From an uncultured SAR116 cluster alpha proteobacterium (GTDB taxonomy: Bacteria > Pseudomonadota > Alphaproteobacteria > Puniceispirillales > Marisalimonadaceae): DNA of 64,000 nucleotides. The stretch is taken from positions 1-64,000 of the forward strand of contig CACIWG010000002.1 in NCBI GenBank assembly GCA_902590245.1. Direction: 5' to 3'. How positions within the stretch are numbered: position 1 is the stretch's first letter; every line of letters begins with the position of its first letter. The position numbers were made by a program, and so were the translations under genes. The notes below the pieces were generated by a model. That model was not told the origin of the DNA. It did not search any database and saw nothing but the letters and a program-made list of their open reading frames with translations. Positions 43,896 through 54,324 of the stretch are shown one piece after another.

Positions 43896-45293
43896 ATGAT
43901 CATGAACAATTTTGAAATTAATGATATATCATTATCTGATTGGGGATTAAAAGAAATTGCCATAGCTGAGAGTGAAATGCCTGGTTTAATGGCTTGTCGC
44001 GAACTATATGGCAAAAGTAAACCTCTCAATGGAGCTAAAATTGCAGGATGTCTTCATATGACAATTCAAACTGCTGTTTTAATAGAAACTCTAGAAAAGT
44101 TAGGTGCTTCATTAAGATGGGCTAGTTGTAATATTTTTTCAACTCAAGATCATGCTGCAGCTGCAATTGCATCTAAAAATATTCCTGTATTTGCCAAGAA
44201 AGGTGAAACATTAACTGAATATTGGCAATACGTCGATAAAATCTTTGATTGGGGCAATGATGAATTCCCAAATATGATTTTAGACGATGGAGGTGATGCT
44301 ACTCTATATATAATTTTAGGAGCTGAATTAGAAAATGGCAAAGATGTTTTGAGTTCACCTTGTAATGAAGAAGAGGAAGCCTTAAAAAAACAGTTAATGA
44401 TGAGATTTGAATCTACGCCAGGGTGGTTTACTAAGGTTAAAAATTCAATTAAGGGCGTGTCTGAAGAAACTACAACTGGTGTTTTAAGATTATATCAAAT
44501 GGCAGAAAAAGGGCAGTTACCTTTCCCAGCTTTTAACGTAAATGATTCAGTTACTAAGTCTAAATTTGATAATCTTTATGGATGTAGAGAATCCTTAGTA
44601 GATGGAATAAGAAGAGCTACAGACGTAATGTTGTCTGGAAAAGTTGCAGTAGTAGCAGGTTTTGGTGATGTTGGGAAAGGTTCCGCAGCATCTCTCAGGC
44701 AGGGTGGTGCAAGAGTTTTAGTAACTGAGATAGATCCTATTTGTGCGTTACAAGCTGCTATGGAAGGATATGAAGTTTGTACTATGGAAGAAGCATCTAA
44801 AAGAGGAGATATATTTGTTACTGCTACTGGTAATAAAGACGTAATCACTTTGGATCATATGAGAAATATGAAAGACAGATCAATTGTATGTAATATTGGA
44901 CACTTTGACTCAGAAATTCAAGTTGAGTCTTTGCAAAATATGAAATGGAATGAAATTAAACCTCAAGTTGATGAAGTTGAGTTCAATGACGGTAAAAAAC
45001 TGATTGTTTTAGCCAAAGGTAGGTTAGTGAATCTAGGTTGTGCAACAGGTCATCCAAGTTTCGTTATGAGTGCTTCTTTTACAAATCAAGTTTTAGCGCA
45101 AATCGAGTTATGGCAAAAACATGATAATTATCAAAACAAAGTATATACTTTACCAAGACATTTAGATGAAAAAGTGGCACGACTTCATCTTGAAAAAGTA
45201 GGTGCAAAATTAACAGAATTATCAGAAGATCAAGCTAGTTATATAGGAGTTTCTAAAGCTGGACCTTTCAAATCTGATAGTTATAGATATTAA
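43896..45293 (+). CDS. ahcY: adenosylhomocysteinase
   Basis: A 465-residue NAD-dependent enzyme splitting S-adenosylhomocysteine into adenosine and homocysteine, so that methyltransferases are not inhibited. It has [16 protein letters not shown] near residues 51-66, [15 protein letters not shown] near residues 78-92, the NAD motif [11 protein letters not shown] near residues 255-265, and the C-terminal [10 protein letters not shown]. It is the longer bacterial type with an inserted segment near residues 150-190. No SAH riboswitch fits in the 52-base upstream gap. A second ATG is at 43902. Confidence 0.98.
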   Translation: MIMNNFEINDISLSDWGLKEIAIAESEMPGLMACRELYGKSKPLNGAKIAGCLHMTIQTAVLIETLEKLGASLRWASCNIFSTQDHAAAAIASKNIPVFAKKGETLTEYWQYVDKIFDWGNDEFPNMILDDGGDATLYIILGAELENGKDVLSSPCNEEEEALKKQLMMRFESTPGWFTKVKNSIKGVSEETTTGVLRLYQMAEKGQLPFPAFNVNDSVTKSKFDNLYGCRESLVDGIRRATDVMLSGKVAVVAGFGDVGKGSAASLRQGGARVLVTEIDPICALQAAMEGYEVCTMEEASKRGDIFVTATGNKDVITLDHMRNMKDRSIVCNIGHFDSEIQVESLQNMKWNEIKPQVDEVEFNDGKKLIVLAKGRLVNLGCATGHPSFVMSASFTNQVLAQIELWQKHDNYQNKVYTLPRHLDEKVARLHLEKVGAKLTELSEDQASYIGVSKAGPFKSDSYRY

Positions 45294-45739
45294 TGGATTT
45301 AAAAAAAAACTTTCAATCTAAGTCAGCTGTAAACATTTTTTTAAAAGACTTTGTGAATTATGTAAAAGCTGGTCATTGCATTTTTCTTTTTGGTGATTTG
45401 GGTGTTGGAAAAACATACTTTTCTAAGCAAATCATTAAATCTTTTACATCTTTAGAGTTTGTCTCTAGTCCTACATATAATATAGTTAATACGTATAAAT
45501 ATAATGATGATGTAGATATATTGCATTGTGATTTGTATAGATTAAATTCTTATGATGAAGTTTTAGAGTTAGGAATATTAGATAATTTAGATAAAAAAAT
45601 TTTACTTGTTGAGTGGCCAAATTTTTTAGAAAAAAAAATTAAAGACCCAATAATTTTCAGAATTAATTTTGGTAAAACAAATTATGAAAGAGATGTTATT
45701 ATAAATTTACCAAAAAATTTTACGATGATAGAAAAATAA
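45293..45739 (+). CDS. tsaE: tRNA t6A biosynthesis ATPase TsaE
   Basis: A 148-residue protein with the P-loop GDLGVGKTYFSKQI at about residues 34-47, SSPTYNIVNTY and HCDLYRL. TsaE works with TsaB, TsaC and TsaD in making N6-threonylcarbamoyladenosine at position 37 of ANN-decoding tRNAs. It overlaps the ahcY stop by one base. In many Alphaproteobacteria a phosphotransferase gene follows; here it is sbcB. Confidence 0.93.
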   Translation: MDLKKNFQSKSAVNIFLKDFVNYVKAGHCIFLFGDLGVGKTYFSKQIIKSFTSLEFVSSPTYNIVNTYKYNDDVDILHCDLYRLNSYDEVLELGILDNLDKKILLVEWPNFLEKKIKDPIIFRINFGKTNYERDVIINLPKNFTMIEK

Positions 45740-45753
45740 TAAGTTGCTAGTAA

Positions 45754-47181
45754 ATGAAATATGTTTTTTATGATTTAGAAACGACTGGTAAAAATAAAGA
45801 TTGGTCACAAATTATTCAATTTGGTGCAGTTTGTCTTGATGAACAATTTAACGAAATAGATAGATTTGAAACAAGATGTAGATTGAAAACTGGACTTGTA
45901 CCAGAACCAGAAGCTTTGATAGTAAATAATACAAGTATAAATAATTTAGAAAATACAAATTTATCACATTATGATTTAACAAAAGACATTAAAAGAAAAA
46001 TTGAACATTGGTCACCTGCTATTTTTTTTGGTTATAATTCAATAAATTTTGATGAAGAAATTTTGAGAAAAACTTTTTTTAAAACATTATTTAATGCTTA
46101 CGTAACACAATTAGATGGGAATAAAAGGGGTGATATTCTTAATGTTATAAGATCGTTTTACAATTATGATAATACTTATCTTAAAACAATCATTAATTCA
46201 AAGGGTAACTCAAGTTTTAAACTGGAAGATTTGGCCAAAGAAAATCAAATTGATCATAAAGCTCATGATGCAATGGGCGATGTATTGGCTACAATTGATT
46301 TAGCAAAGATTGTAAAAACAATTGATTTTGATATATGGAAACAAGTGTTATTAACTTGTAGCAAAAAAGATGTAGATAATTTTATCAATCTTAATGAAAC
46401 TTTTTCATTAAATGAATTTTCTTTTGGTAAAATAAAAACCCTTTTAGTTACAAGTATTTGTAATCATCCAAATTATAATTATCCACAATGTTATGATTTA
46501 TCAATTGATCCGGAACCAATTTTATCGTTATCTTATCAAGATTTAAAGAAACGAATGAAGGAAAGGCCAAAGTTTTTGAAAACAATTGGTCATAATAAAC
46601 ATCCGTCTATTTTTAATAATAATTATTACTATGAAATTAAAGATATTAGTAAAACCGAAAAAGATTTGTTTGAAAATAGATCAGCTCAAATAAGATCTAA
46701 TAAGGAGTTCGTTGAAAGAGTTAAATTAATTTTAGATGAAGAATATCATGATAAAGAAAACCTTAAACCACAAAATGATATTTTAGCAGAAGAAAGCTTG
46801 TATTTTGGAGGATTTCCATCCAATAAAGACAAAAATCTTATGGAAGAATTTCATTTATCAAGCTGGAAAGATAAATATATAATATCTGAGAGATTTGAAG
46901 ACAAAAGATATGAATTTTTTGCAAAAAAAATTATTTATGAAGAAGCTCCTGAAAATCTACCTACGGAAGTCTTCAATAAATTTCACAAACAAATAGGTAA
47001 ACAAATAATGACACTAGATGATGTTCCTTGGTTTACAATCCCTAAAGCTTATAAACAGATTGATGATTTAAGAAATAAGTATACTATAGAAAAAAATAAT
47101 GAAAGATTAAATTTTGTTGAAGAAATAAATATATATATTCAAAAAATGGAAAAAGTTTATTCCGCTACTAAATCTTTATAG
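45754..47181 (+). CDS. sbcB: exodeoxyribonuclease I
   Basis: A 475-residue single-strand 3'-5' exonuclease. The DEDD nuclease motifs are FYDLETTG (Asp7, Glu9), FGYNSINFDEEILR near residues 93-106 and HKAHDAMGDVLATIDLA near residues 168-184. The following parts match the SH3-like and C-terminal helical domains of ExoI, e.g. HPNYNYPQCYDLSIDPEPI. It takes part in recombination and mismatch repair. It begins 14 bases after tsaE. Confidence 0.92.
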   Translation: MKYVFYDLETTGKNKDWSQIIQFGAVCLDEQFNEIDRFETRCRLKTGLVPEPEALIVNNTSINNLENTNLSHYDLTKDIKRKIEHWSPAIFFGYNSINFDEEILRKTFFKTLFNAYVTQLDGNKRGDILNVIRSFYNYDNTYLKTIINSKGNSSFKLEDLAKENQIDHKAHDAMGDVLATIDLAKIVKTIDFDIWKQVLLTCSKKDVDNFINLNETFSLNEFSFGKIKTLLVTSICNHPNYNYPQCYDLSIDPEPILSLSYQDLKKRMKERPKFLKTIGHNKHPSIFNNNYYYEIKDISKTEKDLFENRSAQIRSNKEFVERVKLILDEEYHDKENLKPQNDILAEESLYFGGFPSNKDKNLMEEFHLSSWKDKYIISERFEDKRYEFFAKKIIYEEAPENLPTEVFNKFHKQIGKQIMTLDDVPWFTIPKAYKQIDDLRNKYTIEKNNERLNFVEEINIYIQKMEKVYSATKSL

Positions 47182-47190
47182 GAGAAAAAA

Positions 47191-47511
47191 ATGCCAGTTT
47201 TTAATACAACAGATAAAAATTTTAAAAATGATGTACTTGATTCATCAAAACCTGTTTTAGTCGATTTTTGGGCTGAATGGTGCGGTCCTTGTAAAGCAAT
47301 TGCACCGGCCTTAGACGAGATTTCAAATGAAATGAGTGATAACATTAAAGTTGCAAAAATTAATATAGATGAAAATCCTAATACCGCTCAAGAGTTTAAT
47401 ATCAGATCTATTCCAGCATTGATGATATTTAAAAATGGTAAACTAGAAGCTGAAATGATGGGGCAAGTTCCAAAATCACAGCTAGAAGAATGGATTAAGG
47501 AAAGTATTTAA
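47191..47511 (+). CDS. trxA: thioredoxin
   Basis: A 106-residue thioredoxin with the active site [13 protein letters not shown] (Cys31, Cys34), the buried VDFWAEW strand and the cis-proline motif [11 protein letters not shown]. It reduces protein disulfides in the cytoplasm. GGAG lies 8 bases before ATG. It converges with folC with a 1-base gap, leaving no room for an intrinsic terminator between them. Confidence 0.97.
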   Translation: MPVFNTTDKNFKNDVLDSSKPVLVDFWAEWCGPCKAIAPALDEISNEMSDNIKVAKINIDENPNTAQEFNIRSIPALMIFKNGKLEAEMMGQVPKSQLEEWIKESI

Positions 47512-47512
47512 A

Positions 47513-48754
47513 TTAAAAATTTATTTTTTTAACAGAAAATAATTTTAAAGCTTCTCCCATTAAATAAAGAGAACCTGTAATAAACAAAGGTTTATTCGAA
47601 CTAATTGAATCAAGAGCAGATTTCAAATCTTTTTTTATTGTAGAGTTAAATTTTTTTTCTTTAAAAATAATTTTGAGCTCCTCAGGTTGATACGAGTTCT
47701 TTTGATTTTGAATTGGTATGAAAATAATGTTTTCAATATGTTCTTCTATTATTTCTATAAATTTTTTAGGGTTTTTGTTATTCATCATTCCAAATATAAA
47801 ATTCCATTTACCTGAATTTAATTTATTTAAATAAGAGTTAATTATTTTTGCTCCTTCAATATTATGAGCACCATCAATTAAAATTTCATTTGATTTTGCT
47901 ATCATGTCATTTTTAAAAGTTAATTTTTGAATTCTACCTGGCCAGGTGGCTTTTTTTAAACCTTTTTGTATTACGTCATTTGTAATATCTTTTAGGACAT
48001 ATTTTACCGCTGTAACAGCTGTTTTAGCATTAATTTTTTGGTGATTTCCAACTAATCCAAAATAGCTATTTTTAGGAATAGGCTTAAGTTTTAAAATTTT
48101 ACAGTTAATATCTTTAATCTTTTTTCTTAATAAATGACTTTTGTAATCAGTATTTTGTGAGGAAATTATAACTGGTATATCTTTACTTAATATTCCACAT
48201 TTTTCTATAACTATATTCTTCAAATAAGGAGACAAAAATTCCTCATGGTCTAAGCCTATTGAAGTAATAATGTTTAATATTTTCTTTTTGATAGTATTTG
48301 TTGCGTCTAATCTTCCACCTAATCCAGTTTCAATTAAACAAAAATCGGCTTTTTTTCTTGCAAAATTAAGTAGGGCTACAGCAGTTGTTAGCTCAAAGAA
48401 TGTAATTTCTTCATTATTATTAATTTTAATTACCTCATTTAATGTGTTAAAAAGATGATCATCATGAATTTGCTTATTTGATAAAACAATTCTTTCATTA
48501 AAACGAATTAAGTGTGGTGATGTATAACAATGAACTTTCAGTCCATACTCTTCCATTATATTTTTAATAAAAATTAATGTTGAACCCTTCCCATTTGTTC
48601 CAGCTATATGGATAACCGGAGGAAGTTTATTTTGAGGATTACCTAATTTTTTAAGAAGTTTCTCAAGTCTTAACAAATTTAAATCAATGTATTTTGGATA
48701 TAATTTAGTAATATTAAATAATAAATCATCAATTTTATTTTTACTTTTTTTCAA
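47513..48754 (-). CDS. folC: bifunctional folylpolyglutamate/dihydrofolate synthase
   Basis: A 413-residue Mur-ligase-like enzyme adding glutamate to dihydropteroate and folates. It has HIAGTNGKGSTLIFIKNI near residues 48-65, the family YTSPHLIRFNERI near residues 77-89, ETGLGGRLDATN near residues 145-156, and the C-terminal DGAHNIEGA. It follows accD on the minus strand after 6 bases, the usual accD-folC pair. Confidence 0.96.
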   Translation of the reverse strand: MKKSKNKIDDLLFNITKLYPKYIDLNLLRLEKLLKKLGNPQNKLPPVIHIAGTNGKGSTLIFIKNIMEEYGLKVHCYTSPHLIRFNERIVLSNKQIHDDHLFNTLNEVIKINNNEEITFFELTTAVALLNFARKKADFCLIETGLGGRLDATNTIKKKILNIITSIGLDHEEFLSPYLKNIVIEKCGILSKDIPVIISSQNTDYKSHLLRKKIKDINCKILKLKPIPKNSYFGLVGNHQKINAKTAVTAVKYVLKDITNDVIQKGLKKATWPGRIQKLTFKNDMIAKSNEILIDGAHNIEGAKIINSYLNKLNSGKWNFIFGMMNNKNPKKFIEIIEEHIENIIFIPIQNQKNSYQPEELKIIFKEKKFNSTIKKDLKSALDSISSNKPLFITGSLYLMGEALKLFSVKKINF

Positions 48755-48760
48755 AGTTAA

Positions 48761-49606
48761 TTACTTTTGAAAAAAGTCTAAAATTTGTGTAATTTCTTTT
48801 TTTTGATTTTTTCTTTCAATAACTCTATCTATCATTCCATGTTGAAGAAGGTGTTCTGATTTTTGAAAATCTTCTGGTAGCTTTTCTTTTACCGTTTCTT
48901 CAATGACTCTTCTACCAGCAAAACCTATTACTGCTCCTGGCTCTGCTAAATGTATATCACCGAGCATAGCAAAACTAGCGGTAACTCCACCAGTTGTAGG
49001 ATTTGATAATAGAACTATATAGGGTAGACATTTGTCTTTTAACTTTTGAATTGCAACTACAGATCTTGGCATTTGCATTAGGGACAGTATGCCTTCTTGC
49101 ATTCTAGCACCACCTGAGGAGGGTATGATTAACAAAGCACAATTTTTTTCAATTGCAGTATCTACAGCTTTGATTATTGCGTCGCCTACCGATCTACCCA
49201 TAGAACCACCCATAAATGAGAAATCAAACAAAAGTAACACACAAGGCTTTTTGTTTATTAAACCATATTTAATAGAGATAGCATCATATGAATTTGTTTT
49301 ATTTCTAGCAATTTTTAGTCTATCTGAATATTTTTTTAAGTCTTTAAAATCCAAAGGATCATCTTCTATTTTATTAAATTGTATATTTTCAATTGTTTCT
49401 ACATCTAAAAGTAGTTTTGTTCTATTTTCAATTTTCATGAAATCGTGATAACCACACGATTTACATACGTTTAAATTGCTATCATGTTCTTTATGAAAAA
49501 TCATTTGCTCACATGACTTACATTTAATCCAGAGAACTTCTTCAGAATTTTCTTTTTTCACTAATGCTTTAAATTTTGGTAAGACTTTATCTGTTATCCA
49601 ATTCAA
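48761..49606 (-). CDS. accD: acetyl-CoA carboxylase carboxyltransferase subunit beta
   Basis: A 281-residue subunit that, with AccA, transfers CO2 from biotin to acetyl-CoA for fatty-acid synthesis. The N-terminal zinc finger uses Cys29, Cys32, Cys48 and Cys51. The catalytic part has DFSFMGGSMGRSVGDAI, SSGGARMQEGILSLMQMPR and NPTTGGVTASFAMLGD. It is 19 bases downstream of trpA. Confidence 0.97.
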   Translation of the reverse strand: MNWITDKVLPKFKALVKKENSEEVLWIKCKSCEQMIFHKEHDSNLNVCKSCGYHDFMKIENRTKLLLDVETIENIQFNKIEDDPLDFKDLKKYSDRLKIARNKTNSYDAISIKYGLINKKPCVLLLFDFSFMGGSMGRSVGDAIIKAVDTAIEKNCALLIIPSSGGARMQEGILSLMQMPRSVVAIQKLKDKCLPYIVLLSNPTTGGVTASFAMLGDIHLAEPGAVIGFAGRRVIEETVKEKLPEDFQKSEHLLQHGMIDRVIERKNQKKEITQILDFFQK

Positions 49607-49625
49607 ATTATCACCTCAAAAACGC

Positions 49626-50411
49626 TTATTTAAAACTTTTTAAAAACTTAAAAATTTCGTTTAACCCTGTTTTTTTCTTATATACATTTTCAATTTTATT
49701 AACTAAAGAAGACCCAATTACAATCCCATCTGATATTGAACTCATTTTTTTTGCATCCACAGAGTTTTTAATTCCAAATCCTGCAATAACTGGTAAATTT
49801 GTTATTTTTTTAATAACATTAATTTTACTTTTAACATCATTTACTGATGCACTTTTTGTTCCAGTTATACCTGTTACAGAAACATAATAAACAAAACCGT
49901 ATGCATTTTTAAGTATTTTTTTTAATCTTTCTTCATCAGTTGTTGGTGTAACTAATCTAATTAAGGGTAGATTATTTTTACAAGACAAATTATAAAATTC
50001 TTCATCTTCTTCCATTGGCAAATCCACTATAATTAATCCATCAATTCCAGATAAAACTGCTTTTTTTATAAATTTTAAGTTTCCGTAATAATGAATTGGA
50101 TTGTAATATCCCATCAATATAATTGGAATAACATTGTTTATTTTTCTAATCTCTTTTACAAGCTTAAAACATTCTTCGACTGATATATTTTGTTCTATAG
50201 CAATTTGGCTTGAATGTTGAATTAAAGGCCCATCAGCCATTGGATCTGAGAATGGTAACCCAATTTCAATGAAATCAACTTTAGCATCTAGAATTTTTTT
50301 AAAAATATCTTTTGAATACTCTAGTGATGGATAACCTGCTGTTAAAAAGACGCCAAAAGCTTTTTTTTCTCTTTGTTTTAATTCTTTAAATTTATTTTTA
50401 ATTCTTATCAT
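49626..50411 (-). CDS. trpA: tryptophan synthase alpha chain
   Basis: A 261-residue TIM barrel that splits indole-3-glycerol phosphate into indole and glyceraldehyde 3-phosphate. The catalytic glutamate is in [20 protein letters not shown] near residue 47 and the aspartate is in [11 protein letters not shown]. The start overlaps the end of trpB by 14 bases, so translation of the two is probably coupled. It is intact, which matters for judging the trpB frameshift. Confidence 0.97.
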   Translation of the reverse strand: MIRIKNKFKELKQREKKAFGVFLTAGYPSLEYSKDIFKKILDAKVDFIEIGLPFSDPMADGPLIQHSSQIAIEQNISVEECFKLVKEIRKINNVIPIILMGYYNPIHYYGNLKFIKKAVLSGIDGLIIVDLPMEEDEEFYNLSCKNNLPLIRLVTPTTDEERLKKILKNAYGFVYYVSVTGITGTKSASVNDVKSKINVIKKITNLPVIAGFGIKNSVDAKKMSSISDGIVIGSSLVNKIENVYKKKTGLNEIFKFLKSFK

Positions 50412-51623
50412 TAATTTTTTTATCTAAAATAGGCATAATTGTTGGTAGATCCTTGTCACCTCTACCACACATATTCATGACAAGTACTTGTCCTTTTCTT
50501 TTTTTTGCGAGAACACCTGTTACATGTAAAGCATGTGAGGGTTCAAGAGCAGGAATTATTCCTTCTAGTTTAGAACAAAGTTGAAATGCTTTTAGACTGT
50601 CATCATCACTAGCTGTTAAATATTTTACCCTTCCAATATCATTTAGCCAGGAATGCTCTGGGCCAATGCCTGGGTAGTCTAATCCAGCTGAAATTGAATG
50701 AGCATCCTCAATTTGTCCAAATTTATCCTGTAGTAAATAAGTTTTGTTTCCATGTAAAATACCCACTTTACCTTTATTTATTGAAGATGCATGTTCTCCA
50801 GAATTTAATCCTTTTCCAGCTGCTTCAACACCAAATAATTCAACATCTTTATCATCTAAAAAAGGATGAAATAAACCTATAGCATTTGATCCACCACCTA
50901 TACAGGCTATTAATGCATTAGGTAACTTACCTTCTTTTTCTAATATTTGCCTTTTAGTTTCTTCTCCAATTATAGATTGAAAATCTCTTACCATTTTAGG
51001 ATAAGGGTGGGGTCCAGCAACTGTACCAATTATATAAAAGTGTGTATTAGCATTTGAAACCCAATACCTTAACGCATCATTCATAGCATCTTTTAAGGTT
51101 CCTTTACCACTAGTAACAGAATGTATTTTCGCGCCTAAAAGATGCATTCTCTGAACATTAGGTTTCTGTCTTTCAATATCAGAAGCTCCCATGAAAACTT
51201 CACATTCATAACCAAATAAAGCACAAGCTGTTGCCGTAGCAACACCATGTTGACCTGCTCCAGTTTCAGCAATAATTTTATTTTTTCCCATTTTTTTGCT
51301 AATAATATTTGACCTATTACATTGTTTATTTTGTGAGCACCAGTATGATTTAATTCATCTCTTTTAAAATAAATTTTTGCACCTTTAAAGTAATCTGTTA
51401 GTCTTTTAGCAAAATAAAGAGGACTAGGTCTTCCAATATAATCTCTTCTATATGAATCGAGTTCTGATAAAAATAATTTATCTTTAGACGCTTTTTCGTA
51501 TGAATCTTCAACATTTAATATTAATGGCATTAAAGTTTCTGCTACAAATCTTCCGCCAAATTCACCAAATCTTCCATTGAGATCAGGCAAGTTTTTTAAA
51601 CTATTTGAATTTAAATTAACCAT
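50398..51623 (-). CDS. trpB: tryptophan synthase beta chain, interrupted by a -1 frameshift
   Basis: The N-terminal 110 or so residues, up to [17 protein letters not shown], carry the PLP-binding lysine. They run in one frame to 51135, while the rest, from [16 protein letters not shown] to the stop at 50398, is in the -1 frame. The junction is a run of seven A (plus-strand T at 51291-51297), phased as A_AAA_AAA in the upstream frame. One -1 slip gives LLAKK-MGKNK, aligned without gap to the LLAKRMGK of E. coli, and a 408-residue enzyme of normal length. Neighbouring trpF and trpA are intact and the coding sequence is otherwise free of stops. It is either recoded, freshly mutated, or an assembly error. 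Confidence 0.85.
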
Positions 51624-51626
51624 AAT

Positions 51627-52262
51627 TTATATATTCCTACATTTATTCACAAAAGATCTTATCAAATGAGGTGATTTCACACCTTTTGATATTTCAACTC
51701 CAGAAGAAATATCTAGACCTTTTGTTTTTGTTATTTTTATAGCTTTAGATACGTTACTTAAATTTATTCCACCTGCCAATAACCATTCAATATTTTTTCT
51801 TTCTTTTTTTAATAATTTCCAATTGAAAGTTTTCCCATTACCTCCAGGCAAATGATCTTTTGGAGAATCAATAATTATTTTATCAGCAATAAACTTATAT
51901 TTATTTAATTCAAAATTTAAATTTTTAGATGAATTTGCGCTTACAGCTTTAATTATTTTTGTTTTAAACTTTTTCTTAATTTCAAAGCACCTGTAAGGAG
52001 ATTCTTCACCATGGAGTTGCAAGTAATTTGGTGATAAATTAATAACTATATTTCTTAAAAAATCATCATCAGCGTTTACAGTTAAAGCAACAATTTTTGT
52101 TGTATTTCTCAAATACTTTATTAAAGATTTAGCTTTTTCTATTGAAATATTTCTTGGTGAATTTTCAAAAAAAACTAATCCCACATAATCTACATTCATA
52201 TGACATAATGTAGACATACAATAATGATCTGAAATTCCACATATTTTAATTTTGATTTTCAT
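51627..52262 (-). CDS. trpF: phosphoribosylanthranilate isomerase
   Basis: A 211-residue TIM barrel acting before TrpA/TrpB in tryptophan synthesis. The catalytic cysteine is in KICGI near residue 8 and the aspartate in IIDSPKDHLPGGNGKTFNW near residues 135-153. The phosphate site is LLAGGINLSNV. It is directly upstream of trpB with a 3-base gap. The other trp genes (trpE, D, C) are not in the window. Confidence 0.96.
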   Translation of the reverse strand: MKIKIKICGISDHYCMSTLCHMNVDYVGLVFFENSPRNISIEKAKSLIKYLRNTTKIVALTVNADDDFLRNIVINLSPNYLQLHGEESPYRCFEIKKKFKTKIIKAVSANSSKNLNFELNKYKFIADKIIIDSPKDHLPGGNGKTFNWKLLKKERKNIEWLLAGGINLSNVSKAIKITKTKGLDISSGVEISKGVKSPHLIRSFVNKCRNI

Positions 52263-52283
52263 TAATTTGAAATAAACAGTAAA

Positions 52284-52562
52284 CTAACTATTTATTCTCT
52301 CTTTCATTGATTTTCCCATTTTAAAAAAAGGCATTTTTTTCTTAGGTATAGCTACAGGGTCACCTGTTTTTGGGTTTCTTCCAATTCTCGCATTTCTTAA
52401 TTTTGTTGTGAATGATCCAAAACCTCTTAATTCAACTCTATCACCATTTTTTAGTGCCTGGGTAACAGTATTGAAAAGGATATCAATAATTTTGTGAATA
52501 TCTTTTTGGTATAAAAAAGTATTTTTTCTAGTAATTTTTAGAATTAGTTCTGATTTAGTCAT
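52284..52562 (-). CDS. ihfB: integration host factor subunit beta
   Basis: A 92-residue HU/IHF-family DNA-bending protein with the family start TKSELILKI, the pattern GDRVELRGFGSFTTK near residues 41-55 and the DNA-intercalating arm GRNPKTGDPVAIP near residues 62-74. It lies 13 bases downstream of rpsA, as in E. coli and many Alphaproteobacteria, which favours IHF-beta over HU. Confidence 0.92.
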   Translation of the reverse strand: MTKSELILKITRKNTFLYQKDIHKIIDILFNTVTQALKNGDRVELRGFGSFTTKLRNARIGRNPKTGDPVAIPKKKMPFFKMGKSMKERINS

Positions 52563-52575
52563 TTAAAAGTCTAAT

Positions 52576-54306
52576 TTATTTTTTTTCAATTTGATTTTTC
52601 TTTTCGAGTGCCGCACCTAAAATATCACCTAAACTAGCTCCACTATCTGATGATCCAAATTCTGCCATAGCTTGTTTTTCTTCTTCAATTTCACGTGCTT
52701 TGATTGATAGATTAACAGATCTTTGTTTTTTATCAATTTTAATAACTGTTGCATCAACTTTGTCACTAACACCAAATCTATCAGTTCTTTGCTCTTTTCT
52801 ATCGCGTGAGAGGTCAGTTTTTTTTATGTAACCTTTAATATTATCACTAATAGTTACTTCAATGTTGCTATCCGTAATTTTGTTGATTAAACATGTTACT
52901 GTATCGCCAAGTTTTATATTCTCTAATTCAGATGTAAACTTGTCTTCAGTTAGTTGTTTAATGCCAAGAGAAACTTTTTCGTTTTTCACACTTATGTCCA
53001 AAATTTTAGTTTTTAGAATTGTACCTTGTTTGAAGTCTTTAATAAGTTCATCACCGTTACCATCCCAACTTATATCAGATAAATGTACTAATCCATCAAT
53101 ACCACCTTTAAGACCAACAAATATTCCAAAGTCAGTAATATTTTTTATTTCGCCCTCAACTTCTTGATTAATTTCAAATTCATTGTTAAAACTTTCCCAA
53201 GGGTTTTCTATACACTGCTTGATTCCTAAAGATATTCTTCGTTTATCCTCTTCGATTTCAAGAACCATTACCTCTATTTTTTCCGATGAGGATAATAAAT
53301 GATTTGGATGGACATTTTTTTTCGTCCAACTCATCTCTGAAACGTGAACTAAACCTTCAATACCATCTTCTAATTCAACAAAAGAACCGTAGTCAGTGAT
53401 ATTTGTGACAATTCCTGACAATTTTGAACCAATAGGGAATCTTTCATGAATATTTTGCCAAGGATCTTCATTTAATTGTTTAATTCCAAGTGATATGCGT
53501 TTTGTCTCATCATTAAATTTTATAACTTTTACCTTAACATTATCTCCAAGTTTTAGTGCTTCTGATGGATGGCTAATTCTTTTCCAAGAAATGTCAGTTA
53601 CATGTAATAGTCCGTCAACACCTCCTAGATCAACAAACGCACCGTAATCTGTTATATTCTTAATTATTCCTTCTAAAGTTTGACCTTCTTCTATGTTTGA
53701 TACTATTTCAGATCTAGCTTCAGCTCTGTTTTCTTCTAAAACAGCTCTTCTAGATATTACAATATTACCTCTTCTTTTGTCCATTTTAAGAATTTGAAAC
53801 TTTTGAGGAATATTCATTATAGAATGAAAATCTTTAATTGGTTTTATATCAACTTGGCTACCAGGTAAAAATGCTGTTGCTCCATCTATATCTACCGTAA
53901 ATCCGCCTTTAACTCTTCCAAGAATAATTCCGGTAACAATCTTTTCTTCTTTATGAAATTTTTCTAATTCAACCCAAGCCTCTTCTCTTCTTGCTTTTTC
54001 TCTGCTGAGGATAGTATTACCATTTATATCCTCAATTCTTTCAATGTAAACTTCTACTAAATCACCAATTTTAATTGAATCTGTCTTTTCTTCATTTCCA
54101 AATTCTCTTTTTAAAATTCGACCTTCTGATTTTAAACCTATATCAACTATTATAGCTTCTTTTTCAACTGAAATTACCTTGCCTTCAACAACAGAACCTT
54201 CAAGATTTTTAATTTTTTCAAAACTTTTTTCGAATAAGTCAGAGAAAGATTCTGTTTTAGATTTAGGTTTTTCTTCAGTAGATAGTTCAGTCAAAATTAA
54301 CTCCAT
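52576..54306 (-). CDS. rpsA: 30S ribosomal protein S1
   Basis: A 576-residue S1 with six S1 OB-fold repeats, at about residues 37-105, 121-186, 208-276, 293-362, 380-447 and 466-532. Repeats 3-5 share the pattern GxxxNITDYGxFVxL and HVSEMSW/HLSDISW. It recruits mRNAs with weak Shine-Dalgarno sites, likely important in a genome with many poor sites. The ATG at 54306 is used; an in-frame TTG four codons later is also possible. Confidence 0.97.
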   Translation of the reverse strand: MELILTELSTEEKPKSKTESFSDLFEKSFEKIKNLEGSVVEGKVISVEKEAIIVDIGLKSEGRILKREFGNEEKTDSIKIGDLVEVYIERIEDINGNTILSREKARREEAWVELEKFHKEEKIVTGIILGRVKGGFTVDIDGATAFLPGSQVDIKPIKDFHSIMNIPQKFQILKMDKRRGNIVISRRAVLEENRAEARSEIVSNIEEGQTLEGIIKNITDYGAFVDLGGVDGLLHVTDISWKRISHPSEALKLGDNVKVKVIKFNDETKRISLGIKQLNEDPWQNIHERFPIGSKLSGIVTNITDYGSFVELEDGIEGLVHVSEMSWTKKNVHPNHLLSSSEKIEVMVLEIEEDKRRISLGIKQCIENPWESFNNEFEINQEVEGEIKNITDFGIFVGLKGGIDGLVHLSDISWDGNGDELIKDFKQGTILKTKILDISVKNEKVSLGIKQLTEDKFTSELENIKLGDTVTCLINKITDSNIEVTISDNIKGYIKKTDLSRDRKEQRTDRFGVSDKVDATVIKIDKKQRSVNLSIKAREIEEEKQAMAEFGSSDSGASLGDILGAALEKKNQIEKK

Positions 54307-54324
54307 AATATTTAATTATTGATT

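Noticed and set aside
47505..47520. Terminator between convergent trxA and folC
   Set aside because: Only one base separates the genes and no hairpin with a T-run is present; the same holds for other gene ends examined.
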